Source: Pseudoalteromonas sp. UG3-2 (GTDB taxonomy: Bacteria; Pseudomonadota; Gammaproteobacteria; Enterobacterales; Alteromonadaceae). Taken from it: a DNA stretch of 64,000 nucleotides. Below, piece after piece: positions 19,864 through 28,214 of the stretch; positions within the stretch are counted from its first letter, which is position 1, and each line of letters begins with the position of its first letter. The stretch spans positions 3,285,175-3,349,174 of the forward strand of contig NZ_JAWLJU010000002.1 of assembly GCF_037120705.1 (NCBI RefSeq), given 5' to 3'. The translations under genes were made by a program, and so were the position numbers. The notes beneath the pieces are model-generated. The model was given only the letters and a program-made list of their open reading frames with translations, made no database searches and was not told the DNA's origin.

Positions 19864-22029
19864 CTAGGACAAGGGCAGCCTAATTTCAACCAATAAACCA
19901 CCAAGGTTACTCTGCTCTGCTTTAATCTGGCCTTGATGAGCGGTGATAATTTGCTTACAGATAGCCAAACCCAATCCCGAGCCGCCATGATCACGACTGC
20001 GAGACGACTCGCAGCGGTAAAGGCGCTCAAATATCAAATTTAGTTCTTCGTTGGCAACGCCAGGGCTTGAGTCTAAGATGGTAATGATAACTTGGCTGTC
20101 ATCTGTATTAAGGGAAACATGACATTGCCCTTGTTCGTGGGTGTAGAAATGGCTATTGCGTAAAAGATTCAGAAACACTTGCTTTAAACGCTGAGGATCA
20201 GCGCAGAGGGTAATGTTGCTGTTTGTAAGCGAACAGTGCAATGTTTGAGATTTACTGGCAAACAATGGCCTCAACTCCTCGCAGGCATCGCTTAAAAGCT
20301 GGCTAATCTCACACTTGCTAAACTCTAATGTCATGACATTGTTATCATATTGCGCCGACTGATAAATATCACTAATGAGGGTATCTAACTCTTTGACTTT
20401 GCTCTCTATTTTTCTATAAGCGCGTTCAGGGTCTGGCTCTATGTTGAATAAAAGCGCCTCGACGCTGAGTCTAAGGCTGGTCAAAGGGGTTCTCAGCTCA
20501 TGAGAAATATCCGCCAAAAGTTGATTTTTTTGTTCTAACGACTGCTGCGTTAATCGTTGTTCTAGGGCTTTATATTTGGCTTTTTGTCGCTGTCGCCAGT
20601 AGTAGCTTGCCATGGCTGCCAATACCAAGAGCAGCATAGCGACGCTAAATTTACGTTGTAATTCAAGGTTTTGTAACTGGGCCTGCTGAAGTTTTTGTTC
20701 TTTTTGCAAGATTGTGAGCGCTTGTTCCTGTTTTACCAGTTCAATATTTTCTGCCATTTTAAGCGCTTTTTTTTCGTCACCTACTCGGCGCAACTCATCT
20801 TGCTGTTGCTGAAATAATTGCAGGTGCTCAAATGCCGCTTGGTAATTCGCTTGAGCACTAAAAATCTCGCTGAGTTGCTTATGAATAGCGCTACGCATTT
20901 GTGTGGCTAACTGCGGCGCTTCAAGCAACTGCTCTAATTGCGTTTTTGCTAATTGTGGCTGAGCCATTGCTAAGTAGGCATTGGCCAGTGATAGTTTGGC
21001 AGCTCGTTCGGTTCTTTTGGCTCCACTGTTGACGGCAAGCTCAAGGGCCTCTTTAGCATGACTGAGAGCTTGCTCTTGCTCTCCTAGGGCTAGCTGCACA
21101 TTGACTAAGTTACTAAGTTGCCAAGCGGTGTCGCTGTCAGCTTGCATTTCTCGTGTTAAAGCTAAGCCTTTTTCAATATTACTTTTGGCCTCGGTGTGTT
21201 GACCCAACTGCAATAATACTTGTCCTACTTTGCCATAGCTGTTGGCAATGTGGCGAGGGTTACCTAAGGTAAGATCAACTTTGAGCGCCTGGCGAAAATA
21301 AGACAGCGCACGTTCAAGTTCTTCTAAATCTCGGTACAGTTCAGCAATATTGTAAAGTGAATTGGAAATGCCTTGTTGGTTATTTAGCGTCCGCTGCTTT
21401 TGCAGCGACTGTTCATGAGCATTGAGTGCTAATTCAATTTTTCCCATGTAATCTAGAGCAATACCCAGTTGGTTATAAAAGCTTGCTAAACGGCTATCAT
21501 CTTGGTGTTGTTCTGCGATGGTTATGGCTCGCTCGGCATGGGCTCGCGCAGTTTTGTAGTCTGCCCTGAGACGATAAACGTGGGACAAATTAGAATAGAC
21601 ATCTGCAATTACTAACTCATCTTGAGGGTCGAGAGCCAATATTTCATTGAGCTTGTCAGCGGCTTCTGCGATTTTATTTTGGCTTTGTAACAGATTAGCG
21701 TGGCGCAATAAAAGCATGCTTTGTTGGTTTGGCTGCTGAACACTCTTAAGCGTGGTGTGTAACTCAGAAATGTGTTGCTTGGCACTTTGATACTTTCCCA
21801 CTTTAATTAGCGCGTCAACATATAATAGATGTAACTGAAAACGCGTTGCCGAGGACGCCTTAGTTGTGTTTGTTAACTGCTGCTCTATGGTGGTCAAAGC
21901 TTGATTGGGAGAGTCACGGAGCAAATGTTTTAAGGCGTCTAAATCAGTTTTTGCCAAGGTGGCAAATGCTGATAATAACAAGCACAGTAAAGTGATTATG
22001 CCGAGTTGTTTTATCATGAGAGGATGCAT
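19864..22029 (-). CDS. TPR-repeat sensor histidine kinase
   Basis: 721 residues. A signal peptide (ITLLCLLLSAFATLAKT) is followed by about eight periplasmic TPR units (residues 40-400), a coiled coil, one membrane helix (FSVAMLLLVLAAMASYYW), HisKA with the phosphoacceptor at His510 (DISHELRTPL), and an HATPase domain (N box NLLRNSHFYT, G2 box HGGSGLGLAICKQ). The G1 box reads DSSPGV, where DxGxG is usual, so the first Gly is Ser. No response regulator is adjacent on either side, so the partner is elsewhere. The gene converges with the beta-lactamase-like gene. Confidence 0.9.
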   Translation of the reverse strand: MHPLMIKQLGIITLLCLLLSAFATLAKTDLDALKHLLRDSPNQALTTIEQQLTNTTKASSATRFQLHLLYVDALIKVGKYQSAKQHISELHTTLKSVQQPNQQSMLLLRHANLLQSQNKIAEAADKLNEILALDPQDELVIADVYSNLSHVYRLRADYKTARAHAERAITIAEQHQDDSRLASFYNQLGIALDYMGKIELALNAHEQSLQKQRTLNNQQGISNSLYNIAELYRDLEELERALSYFRQALKVDLTLGNPRHIANSYGKVGQVLLQLGQHTEAKSNIEKGLALTREMQADSDTAWQLSNLVNVQLALGEQEQALSHAKEALELAVNSGAKRTERAAKLSLANAYLAMAQPQLAKTQLEQLLEAPQLATQMRSAIHKQLSEIFSAQANYQAAFEHLQLFQQQQDELRRVGDEKKALKMAENIELVKQEQALTILQKEQKLQQAQLQNLELQRKFSVAMLLLVLAAMASYYWRQRQKAKYKALEQRLTQQSLEQKNQLLADISHELRTPLTSLRLSVEALLFNIEPDPERAYRKIESKVKELDTLISDIYQSAQYDNNVMTLEFSKCEISQLLSDACEELRPLFASKSQTLHCSLTNSNITLCADPQRLKQVFLNLLRNSHFYTHEQGQCHVSLNTDDSQVIITILDSSPGVANEELNLIFERLYRCESSRSRDHGGSGLGLAICKQIITAHQGQIKAEQSNLGGLLVEIRLPLS

Positions 22030-22195
22030 TTACCTGAAGAAACACCATAAATAATGCGTTTAGTATATGGCGTCAGTAGCAGAAAAGATAGCTTCGGCAA
22101 TTTATGCTCAAAGCATATCGTTCAGTTTGCAGCAAACTCGTTATGTTAAAGTGCTACTTACTAACACAGCATAGATTGAAAGGAGCTAGGTTGTT

Positions 22196-22774
22196 ATGTC
22201 ACAAAGGATTAAACAAAAAACCCAAGAGCTGGTGGAGTCGAGCCAAGTAGGCCGTGCCATTGCCGTGGCTTCTTTTTTGGAGTCAACCATAGTGCCCATT
22301 CCCCTTGAAGCGGTAATGGTGCCCTTGATGCAGGCGCGGCGGGAAAAGTTATGGCATATTGCTGCTTTTGCCACGTTAGGCTGTGTACTCGGCGCTGCAG
22401 TGGGCTATGCCATTGGCTATTATTTGTTTGATGTTTTTGGCGCCAGCTTAGTCGAGTTTTTCTCTACCCCAGAGCAATTTGCGCAAGTCAAACAACAGAT
22501 ACAACAACAAGGGTTTTGGTTTGTGTTAACGCTAGGCGTTGCCCCTGTTCCGTTCCAAATTGCGATGCTTAGTGCTGGCGCGACTCACTACTCCTTAAGC
22601 ATGTTTTTGATAGCCACGGTCATTGCCAGATCGTTGCGCTATTTTGGCCTCGCCTTAGTGGTTTATTACGCTGGAAATCGAGCCGAGAATCTGATCAAAC
22701 AGCACAAAACCAAGGCGGTGTTGGCATTAACCGCGCTGGTGTTGTTGCTGTGGTGGGGCAGTGCCCAGCTTTAA
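22196..22774 (+). CDS. DedA/YqaA-like VTT-domain membrane protein
   Basis: 192 residues with four to five hydrophobic segments. The block FLESTIVPIPLEAVMVPLMQ and the later GVAPVPFQIAMLSAGATHY are the paired half-repeats of the SNARE-associated (VTT/DedA) family, some of whose members flip undecaprenyl phosphate or phospholipids. Resembles the short YqaA group rather than DedA itself. A strong AAAGGAG site precedes ATG 22196. Its stop overlaps the stop of the minus-strand lipoprotein gene by 4 bp. Confidence 0.8.
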   Translation: MSQRIKQKTQELVESSQVGRAIAVASFLESTIVPIPLEAVMVPLMQARREKLWHIAAFATLGCVLGAAVGYAIGYYLFDVFGASLVEFFSTPEQFAQVKQQIQQQGFWFVLTLGVAPVPFQIAMLSAGATHYSLSMFLIATVIARSLRYFGLALVVYYAGNRAENLIKQHKTKAVLALTALVLLLWWGSAQL

Positions 22775-23838
22775 TAAGGGCGATATAAAAATCGATATTT
22801 ATTTTGTGACTCTGCGAATGCCAGCAACTTCGCTGTGAGCGGCAAAGGTTGCCTAGTCAGTGCTTGATATTGTTTAGACAACTTATCCTTTGACAGTGCC
22901 TTGTTTAATGTCGCTAATGCGTGATGCCCAGAGGTGACGTATTCATTGTAATCTTGCGGCCGATTCAACAACTGCACATAGGCGTCATAAAATGGTGCAA
23001 ACATTGGCAGTGCTTTAGGGTAAACCCGCTCTAAAGTCATTTTAACATTAAACAGTAATTCACTTTCATGCTGCAGTGCTCGAATAAGCGCCTTATGCTT
23101 TTTATCCATCATGGTGTATACCACCCGCTCAGTAAAATTACGGACTTTATCATGAGCACTTTGGTGCAGTTGGGTGAACTTTTCTAAGTGAGCGTGGCTT
23201 ATTTGTTGCTGTACGTGTTGTAATAGCAAATGCTGCTGTGTTTGCAGCCGCACAACTACATCATGAGCTATTTGGAGTGTCTCTTGGTAAGCTGGCAATG
23301 CTCTGTTTTCAGTTGCCACTGCTGACATCTGTTTTTTGACTTCAGCGATGGCTTGGTTGATGGCGCTGAGCTTCTTATTTAAGTCAATTATTGACCAAGT
23401 CTCCAGCGGATCATGAAAAAAAGATGTTAAGCTGAGTCTCGCCCGTGATGCCTCATCATTAAGCTGTACTAACGCATTGATCAGCTCTGTTAGAGGGTAG
23501 CGAGAACCCAGCTCTCGCAGTAATTGATCGATTTGAAAAGAGTTATTAAGCGCCTTTGATTGCGCTGCACTTAATTGCGCGTCTAAGAATTTTCCCTGAT
23601 CGTATTGTTGTTCAGCTTGGTGCAATAACAGCTGTGCACGTTTTGCTTGCTGCGCGGGTTGCTGAAACTGTTGATCGTATTGTGCCAATTTGCTCAAACT
23701 ACTGACTTGCTGATTTAAGTCACGTTGTTGTATTGCTAACTCGAGTTGTGATTGTGCTTGGCTAATATCTGCGGGGGTGCACGAAGTTACAACTAAAAGC
23801 AACGCTGCCAGCGCAAATGGTTTCATTATTGTTTCCAT
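22771..23838 (-). CDS. Predicted lipoprotein with long helical domain, function unknown
   Basis: 355 residues. The start METIMKPFALAALLLVVTSC ends in a lipobox-like VTSC, so it is probably lipid-anchored. The mature part is almost all helix, rich in Gln, Leu and Ala (ISQAQSQLELAIQQRDLNQQ; HLLLQHVQQQISHAHLEKF), suggesting a rod of coiled coils in the periplasm. I do not recognise the family. A GGAG lies 10 nt before ATG 23838; a second in-frame ATG four codons later is equally possible. It ends convergently inside the DedA-like stop. Confidence 0.7.
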   Translation of the reverse strand: METIMKPFALAALLLVVTSCTPADISQAQSQLELAIQQRDLNQQVSSLSKLAQYDQQFQQPAQQAKRAQLLLHQAEQQYDQGKFLDAQLSAAQSKALNNSFQIDQLLRELGSRYPLTELINALVQLNDEASRARLSLTSFFHDPLETWSIIDLNKKLSAINQAIAEVKKQMSAVATENRALPAYQETLQIAHDVVVRLQTQQHLLLQHVQQQISHAHLEKFTQLHQSAHDKVRNFTERVVYTMMDKKHKALIRALQHESELLFNVKMTLERVYPKALPMFAPFYDAYVQLLNRPQDYNEYVTSGHHALATLNKALSKDKLSKQYQALTRQPLPLTAKLLAFAESQNKYRFLYRPY

Positions 23839-24015
23839 TAATAAAATACTCCTTCACCAAAAAGCTAACACTTGGGGACATAATGAGCAAGCGTAACGCC
23901 GCTATGCAAATGCGAAATCATGAGTCACTAAGTATTGCAGGCATAGACACTGGGTGTGCTTTTCGAAATGCTAAAAATAGCTTAGAGTAGGTACTTTACT
24001 GTTCAAGGAATTGCG

Positions 24016-24480
24016 ATGAAGAAATTAATAATAAGCCTAACGCTGGTGGCTTTATCTGGCTGCTCCGACAGCGAAGTTGGGGATGTGTCCTTAGGGTTAT
24101 TTACCCTTAAAGACATTAAGCTTGATTCAATGGTTGACCCTGTGGTGACGGGAGTAACTTGTCATATTGCCAGCGTTGAAGACAACCTCAGTTTTGCCGA
24201 TCCGAGCGACAGCTCCATCGCTTGTCGTCAAACCAGTGAGATCACCGCGCAGATGTTAGCCAATATCGATAAGAGCGATTCCGGTGAAGTGGTATTTAAA
24301 AAATCGAAAAGCGTGTTTTTTAAATCAATGAAAGTACGGCGTATTTATGATGCTAAGAACCAAACTTTGATGTATCTTGCCTATACCACCAAAGAAACTT
24401 CTGGCAGTTTTAAGCATAGCTTGTCAACGGTTCCGCTGTGGGGCACTCAGGCTTATCAAACCGGTGAGCAAAAAAAATAA
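24016..24480 (+). CDS. creA: CreA-like lipoprotein
   Basis: 154 residues. LTLVALSGC is a good lipobox. The mature part follows CreA: GDVSLGLFTLKDIKLDSMVD, DPVVTGVTCHIA and SSIACRQTSEI, with the conserved cysteine pair, and it ends with a short variable tail. CreA is a small exported protein of unknown function conserved in proteobacteria. Here it is not linked to creBCD. An AAGGAATTGCG ribosome site precedes the ATG. Confidence 0.85.
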   Translation: MKKLIISLTLVALSGCSDSEVGDVSLGLFTLKDIKLDSMVDPVVTGVTCHIASVEDNLSFADPSDSSIACRQTSEITAQMLANIDKSDSGEVVFKKSKSVFFKSMKVRRIYDAKNQTLMYLAYTTKETSGSFKHSLSTVPLWGTQAYQTGEQKK

Positions 24481-24550
24481 AGCGACTTTAAACCAATTTA
24501 AAGAAAAAATCGTCTAAGCTTAATGAACCCTCGTAGCAGGAGCTGAGACG

Positions 24551-24724
24551 ATGCTGAAAACTCGATTTTTTAGAAAAACGCTTAACCTAGTGTTTGCCGT
24601 TGCCACAATATCGTTTATTGTTTTGATCCAAACGACGGATGCTCATGGCGTATCGGCGCAGTCTGAGCAACCTGCCTCGTTAAAGCAAGCGAAACTACCA
24701 CAGCAAAAGCGCGAACAAAACTAG
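24551..24724 (+). CDS. Small single-pass membrane protein (57 aa)
   Basis: ATG 24551 behind a strong AGGAGCTGAGACG gives 57 codons ending TAG 24722-24724. A basic N-terminus (KTRFFRKT) is followed by one hydrophobic helix (LNLVFAVATISFIVLIQTTD) and a polar Gln/Lys-rich tail, the pattern of a signal-anchor or exported peptide. It starts 70 bp downstream of creA. No family is recognised. The ribosome site and composition support it as a real small gene. Confidence 0.55.
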   Translation: MLKTRFFRKTLNLVFAVATISFIVLIQTTDAHGVSAQSEQPASLKQAKLPQQKREQN

Positions 24725-25004
24725 GTTTGCTAACAGTTTGCATCGCTCAGCTATTGCAATAAGTTAACCTACTATCCTTGCTGCCTTGCAAAGTGCAGTC
24801 AGGTTGCCTCACCTTGCTGTCTGTTACATTACGACTCCAACCTTAAATTTAAAATAATTGTAATTATAATGTTGAAAAATATTTATTCCCCATTAAGTTT
24901 AATTAAGCAGTAAAGGTATTTATGCGCCTTTGGGGGAGCAATAGCGCTGCTCATAGCATACTTATACTGTGGAATTTATTGGCACTTTGGCGGCTGCAAG
25001 GAGT
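24725..25004. other. Intergenic spacer before repeat copy A
   Basis: AT-rich spacer of about 280 bp. No coding potential stands out; a 38-codon frame at about 24922 runs into the repeat and has no ribosome site. The following 209 bp is the palindromic repeat copy A, and promoter sequence for the gene at 25319 must lie after that. Confidence 0.4.
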
Positions 25005-25213
25005 AATACCAATCTGCATTAATACTTGCTCAATTTGAGGGAGTAACTTTGACGCTAACGGCGTTAAAAGTTTCTTATTTAGAACAACTAAATAGCAAAA
25101 TTTTGCCTTGCCTATATAGATGGAGGTACCAGGGCGATAGCAGGACGCGGGAGCGGTGTTATCGAGAAAATTTACTTGCCTCAAATAGATCACTTAATTA
25201 AGCGAATTGATAT
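25005..25213 (+). repeat. MITE-like palindromic repeat, copy A (longest)
   Basis: Begins AATACCAATCTGCATTAAT and ends CTTAATTAAGCGAATTGATAT, so the ends are near-inverted. Internal blocks GAGGGAGTAA and TTTACTTGCC match the reverse complement of copy B (31566-31730). The middle carries about 45 extra bases (near 25112-25162, GC-richer: TGGAGGTACC, GCAGGACGCGGGAGCGG) absent from copy B. No transposase is present, so it would be a non-autonomous element. Confidence 0.75.
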
Positions 25214-25318
25214 AAGGCGTTGTTATGGGCTGATACGAATGAATCAAGACTTGCTAACTTGGGCAAACTCATCACTGAGTTTACGCCGAAAGTTAACACC
25301 AATTAGCAACAAGGAAGA

Positions 25319-26008
25319 ATGATGGCACAATTTTTTAGTAACTTTTATAGTCATGAGGTACTAAGCTTCGAACATTTTATCAATTGCGTAAAAAGCTTAT
25401 ACAGTGGGCCTGAGAGCCTCGACTCCAACACCTTACACTTACTAGCAGAAATGCTCTACCAATTGGCACAAAACAAAAAGTTTTTAGCGTCTCAGGTCTC
25501 GTTGAGCAAAAGTTATCAGCACCATACGAAAGGGCTATTAGATAACGACGATCTTTACGTTTTATACCAAAACCAGCGACCCTTTTTTAAAGTTTGTGCA
25601 CAGATCTGGCATCCGATCCCAAAACGCGGTTCATTAAAAAACAGTGAACCCATTCTCAGAGACTATAATTTCGCTTCTTTAACCACCAATTATTTTGGTC
25701 CAGGCTGTGCAGCGCAGTTATACAAATATCAGACCCGGCCAGACCTAAACGTTGGGCAGCACTGTGGCTTGGCTTTCAACCAATTTCATCAACTCAATAG
25801 TGATGAGGTCATGTTTGTTGAAGCCTCTAAAGATGTATTGGCCCAAGCTCTACCAAAAAGCTTGAGTATCTCCATTAGCTTAATGTTTGAACAAAATAAG
25901 CGTTCCAGCTTCACTTTTGATCAGTTAACCGGCAGGGTGCGAAGTAAAATAGCCGAGCAGCCACTACAGCAAGGCGCTTTGGTGGCTGAGCCGGCCGTTA
26001 CTTTTTAA
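25319..26008 (+). CDS. Unrecognised protein between inverted repeat copies
   Basis: 229 residues, soluble, with no signal peptide or membrane segment. It starts MMAQFFSNFYSHEVLSFEHF after AAGGAAG; several aromatic-rich blocks follow (YQNQRPFFKVCAQIW, LTTNYFGPGCAAQLYKYQT). I do not recognise a family or catalytic motif. The gene stands alone, has its own hairpin terminator at 26034-26078, and sits between repeat copy A (forward) and copy C (reverse), about 100 and 155 bp away. That arrangement suggests a mobile or once-mobile gene cassette. Confidence 0.7.
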   Translation: MMAQFFSNFYSHEVLSFEHFINCVKSLYSGPESLDSNTLHLLAEMLYQLAQNKKFLASQVSLSKSYQHHTKGLLDNDDLYVLYQNQRPFFKVCAQIWHPIPKRGSLKNSEPILRDYNFASLTTNYFGPGCAAQLYKYQTRPDLNVGQHCGLAFNQFHQLNSDEVMFVEASKDVLAQALPKSLSISISLMFEQNKRSSFTFDQLTGRVRSKIAEQPLQQGALVAEPAVTF

Positions 26009-26033
26009 CAACACTATTATACCAACCTATGAC

Positions 26034-26078
26034 GCCAAACGAGCAACACGTGTGTATGCCTCGTTTGGCCTTATTTTG
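26034..26078 (+). terminator. Hairpin terminator after the gene at 25319
   Basis: 10-bp stem GCCAAACGAG (26034-26043) with CTCGTTTGGC (26060-26069) and a T-rich tail (CTTATTTT). It probably ends transcription of the unrecognised gene. Confidence 0.75.
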
Positions 26079-26162
26079 CCGCTTATAGCTGCAACGTCTA
26101 GTTAAATGTGTTAATAAAATAGCTGCGCAAGGTGGTATCGCAGTGTCGATATTGGTTGATTA

Positions 26163-26271
26163 TACCAATACGCTTAATTAATAGGTGTATGTGCGTTGAA
26201 GCAAGTTACTTTTAAAGCAGTTAGCGTCACTTAACGCCCTTAAATTGCGTAAGCATTAATACGGATTGGTA
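26163..26271 (-). repeat. MITE-like palindromic repeat, copy C (short)
   Basis: 109 bp from TACCAATACGCTTAATTAA to GCATTAATACGGATTGGTA. The termini match the outer ends of copy A in reverse orientation (A ends CTTAATTAAGCGAATTGATAT and starts TACCAATCTGCATTAATAC), and internal GAAGCAAGTTAC corresponds to the GAGGCAAGTAAA of copy B. The middle is shorter than in A or B. It lies 30 bp upstream of the DUF885 gene and may affect its promoter. Confidence 0.65.
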
Positions 26272-26303
26272 GTACAATAAATAATAATAATAGAGGCGTC
26301 ATA

Positions 26304-28172
26304 ATGAAAAGGTTTAGCCTGGTTGCTGCGGCAGTTACCCTAGGGTTGCTTGGCTGTGCACAAGAAAGTACTCAAACGAATAACACTCCAGCGGTGACCA
26401 GCTCAGAGACAATATCACGAGCAGAAATAGACACTGTGGTGGAGCAATATACGCAACATTTTATTGCGCATCAGCCAGCATTAGCGACTTCATTAAGGCT
26501 GCCGGTCGCACAATACGGCAATTACAGTATAAAATTACCCGACTATTCCGTGGTCGGAATGCAGGCTTTGCAAGTCGACATGAATGCGGCTGCGCGAAAA
26601 TTAAAGCGATTACAAAGTAAGGCGGCAAGCGCTGATGACTTATTGCATCTCAAAGTGAATGAAGTCATCGCTCGTTATTATGCCGGGTTCAAAGGGTTTC
26701 CAGCTGGGTATATCGATACTTGGGGTGGCCACCTTCCCTATGTAGTGAACCAGCTTTCAGGACCTTTGCTCGACATTCCCAATGTCTTAAAAGATCAACA
26801 CAGTATTGCTAATAAACAAGACGCTTTGGATTACTTGGCGCGTTTAAAGGCGTTTGCCACAGTAACTCAGCAAGTGGCAACTAAAGTACAGGCGGACGCG
26901 CAAAAGGGCGTGATTTTACCTAAGGTATTATTCCCTAACACGCTGGGCTATTTGAACAACTTTATTGCACCAGCCCCATCAGCCCACCCATTGGTCACTT
27001 CATTTGCCGATAAGCTCGCAGCTGTGGATAGTTTGGATGAACAAAGCGCCAACGCGCTAGTAGCTGAAGCGAGCACCATCGTTGAGCAGCGACTTTATCC
27101 AGAGTTCAATCAGGTATTAGCGTTAATGCAAAAGTTGCAACCGCAAGCCCCAGAAGCGGTTGGCATTTGGGCTCAACCTAATGGGGAAGCCTTTTATCAA
27201 CACGCCATTACCTACTTGGCCGATTCGGATTTAAGTGCCGAAGAAATCCATCAAATTGGTTTGGCTGAAGTGGCGCGCATTTCTAAGCGCATGGATGAAA
27301 TCTTAACTGCCAACGGTTACAGTCAAGGCTCTGTGTCTGAGCGCATGCAACAGCTTAATGACGAGGAAAGGTTTCTATATGCCGACAGCGATGCTGGGCG
27401 TGAGGCGTTATTAGCATTCTTACGCGGTGAAATTAAGACCATTGAAGAACGTGCGCCGCAGTACTTTTCTACCTTACCACCACAACCTGTAGAGGTGAAG
27501 CGCATACCCAAAGCCGTGGAGGCGGGAGCGCCTGGCGGCTACTACAACGGGCCATCGTTAGATGGCAGTCGGCCAGGAGTATTTTCCATTAATTTGAAAG
27601 ACATGAAGGCGGTTCCTCGGTTTGGCATGAAAACCTTAACCTATCACGAGGCGGTACCGGGTCATCACTTTCAAATCGCACTGAATATGTTGCAAACGGA
27701 CATTGGTTTAATGCGCCAAAATGCCTCTTTTAATGGCTACATTGAAGGCTGGGCGCTTTACTCTGAACTGTTGGCCTTTGAAATGGGAATGTACAAAAAT
27801 GACCCCTTTGGTGATTTAGGTCGATTGCAAGCAGAGGCATATCGAGCGGCGCGGCTGGTGGTCGACACCGGTTTACATTATAAAAAGTGGACTCGACAGC
27901 AAGCCATTGACTACTTTGCCGAAGCAACGGGTACTGCCATGAGCGATGTGGTATCGGCCATTGACCGCTACATTGCTTGGCCAGGGCAAGCCTTAGGCTA
28001 TAAGTTAGGGATGATAAAGCTCGTGGAGCTTAGGGAGTGGGCCAAACAACAACTTGGAGAGCAGTTTGACATCAAGGCCTTCCACGATGTAGTGCTATTA
28101 AAAGGGGCAAGGCCATTGGCTTTAGTCGCAGAGGATGTGCAGGCTTGGGTAACAGCAGTTAAAGCCGGCTAA
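26304..28172 (+). CDS. DUF885 family peptidase-like lipoprotein
   Basis: 622 residues. The N-terminus MKRFSLVAAAVTLGLLGCAQ has a clear LLGC lipobox, so the protein is exported and lipidated. The C-terminal half carries the HExxxGHH-type metal site TYHEAVPGHHFQ (His448), followed by GYIEGWALYSELL, the conserved second region of DUF885 (PF05960). These proteins resemble M32-type metallopeptidases, but substrates are mostly unknown. Repeat copy C lies just upstream; a convergent terminator follows. Confidence 0.9.
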   Translation: MKRFSLVAAAVTLGLLGCAQESTQTNNTPAVTSSETISRAEIDTVVEQYTQHFIAHQPALATSLRLPVAQYGNYSIKLPDYSVVGMQALQVDMNAAARKLKRLQSKAASADDLLHLKVNEVIARYYAGFKGFPAGYIDTWGGHLPYVVNQLSGPLLDIPNVLKDQHSIANKQDALDYLARLKAFATVTQQVATKVQADAQKGVILPKVLFPNTLGYLNNFIAPAPSAHPLVTSFADKLAAVDSLDEQSANALVAEASTIVEQRLYPEFNQVLALMQKLQPQAPEAVGIWAQPNGEAFYQHAITYLADSDLSAEEIHQIGLAEVARISKRMDEILTANGYSQGSVSERMQQLNDEERFLYADSDAGREALLAFLRGEIKTIEERAPQYFSTLPPQPVEVKRIPKAVEAGAPGGYYNGPSLDGSRPGVFSINLKDMKAVPRFGMKTLTYHEAVPGHHFQIALNMLQTDIGLMRQNASFNGYIEGWALYSELLAFEMGMYKNDPFGDLGRLQAEAYRAARLVVDTGLHYKKWTRQQAIDYFAEATGTAMSDVVSAIDRYIAWPGQALGYKLGMIKLVELREWAKQQLGEQFDIKAFHDVVLLKGARPLALVAEDVQAWVTAVKAG

Positions 28173-28180
28173 GTCGCGTA

Positions 28181-28208
28181 AGTGGTAAAGCCGTTTGCTG
28201 CTTTACCA
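28181..28208. terminator. Bidirectional hairpin between convergent genes
   Basis: GTGGTAAAGC...GCTTTACCAC 10-bp stem with an 8-nt loop, between the DUF885 gene and the minus-strand EEP gene. No long T-run; assigned as terminator from position and stem. Confidence 0.65.
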
Positions 28209-28214
28209 CTAGAT

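Noticed and set aside
24922..25038. 38-codon frame overlapping repeat copy A
   Set aside because: No ribosome site and it depends on repeat sequence for half its length.
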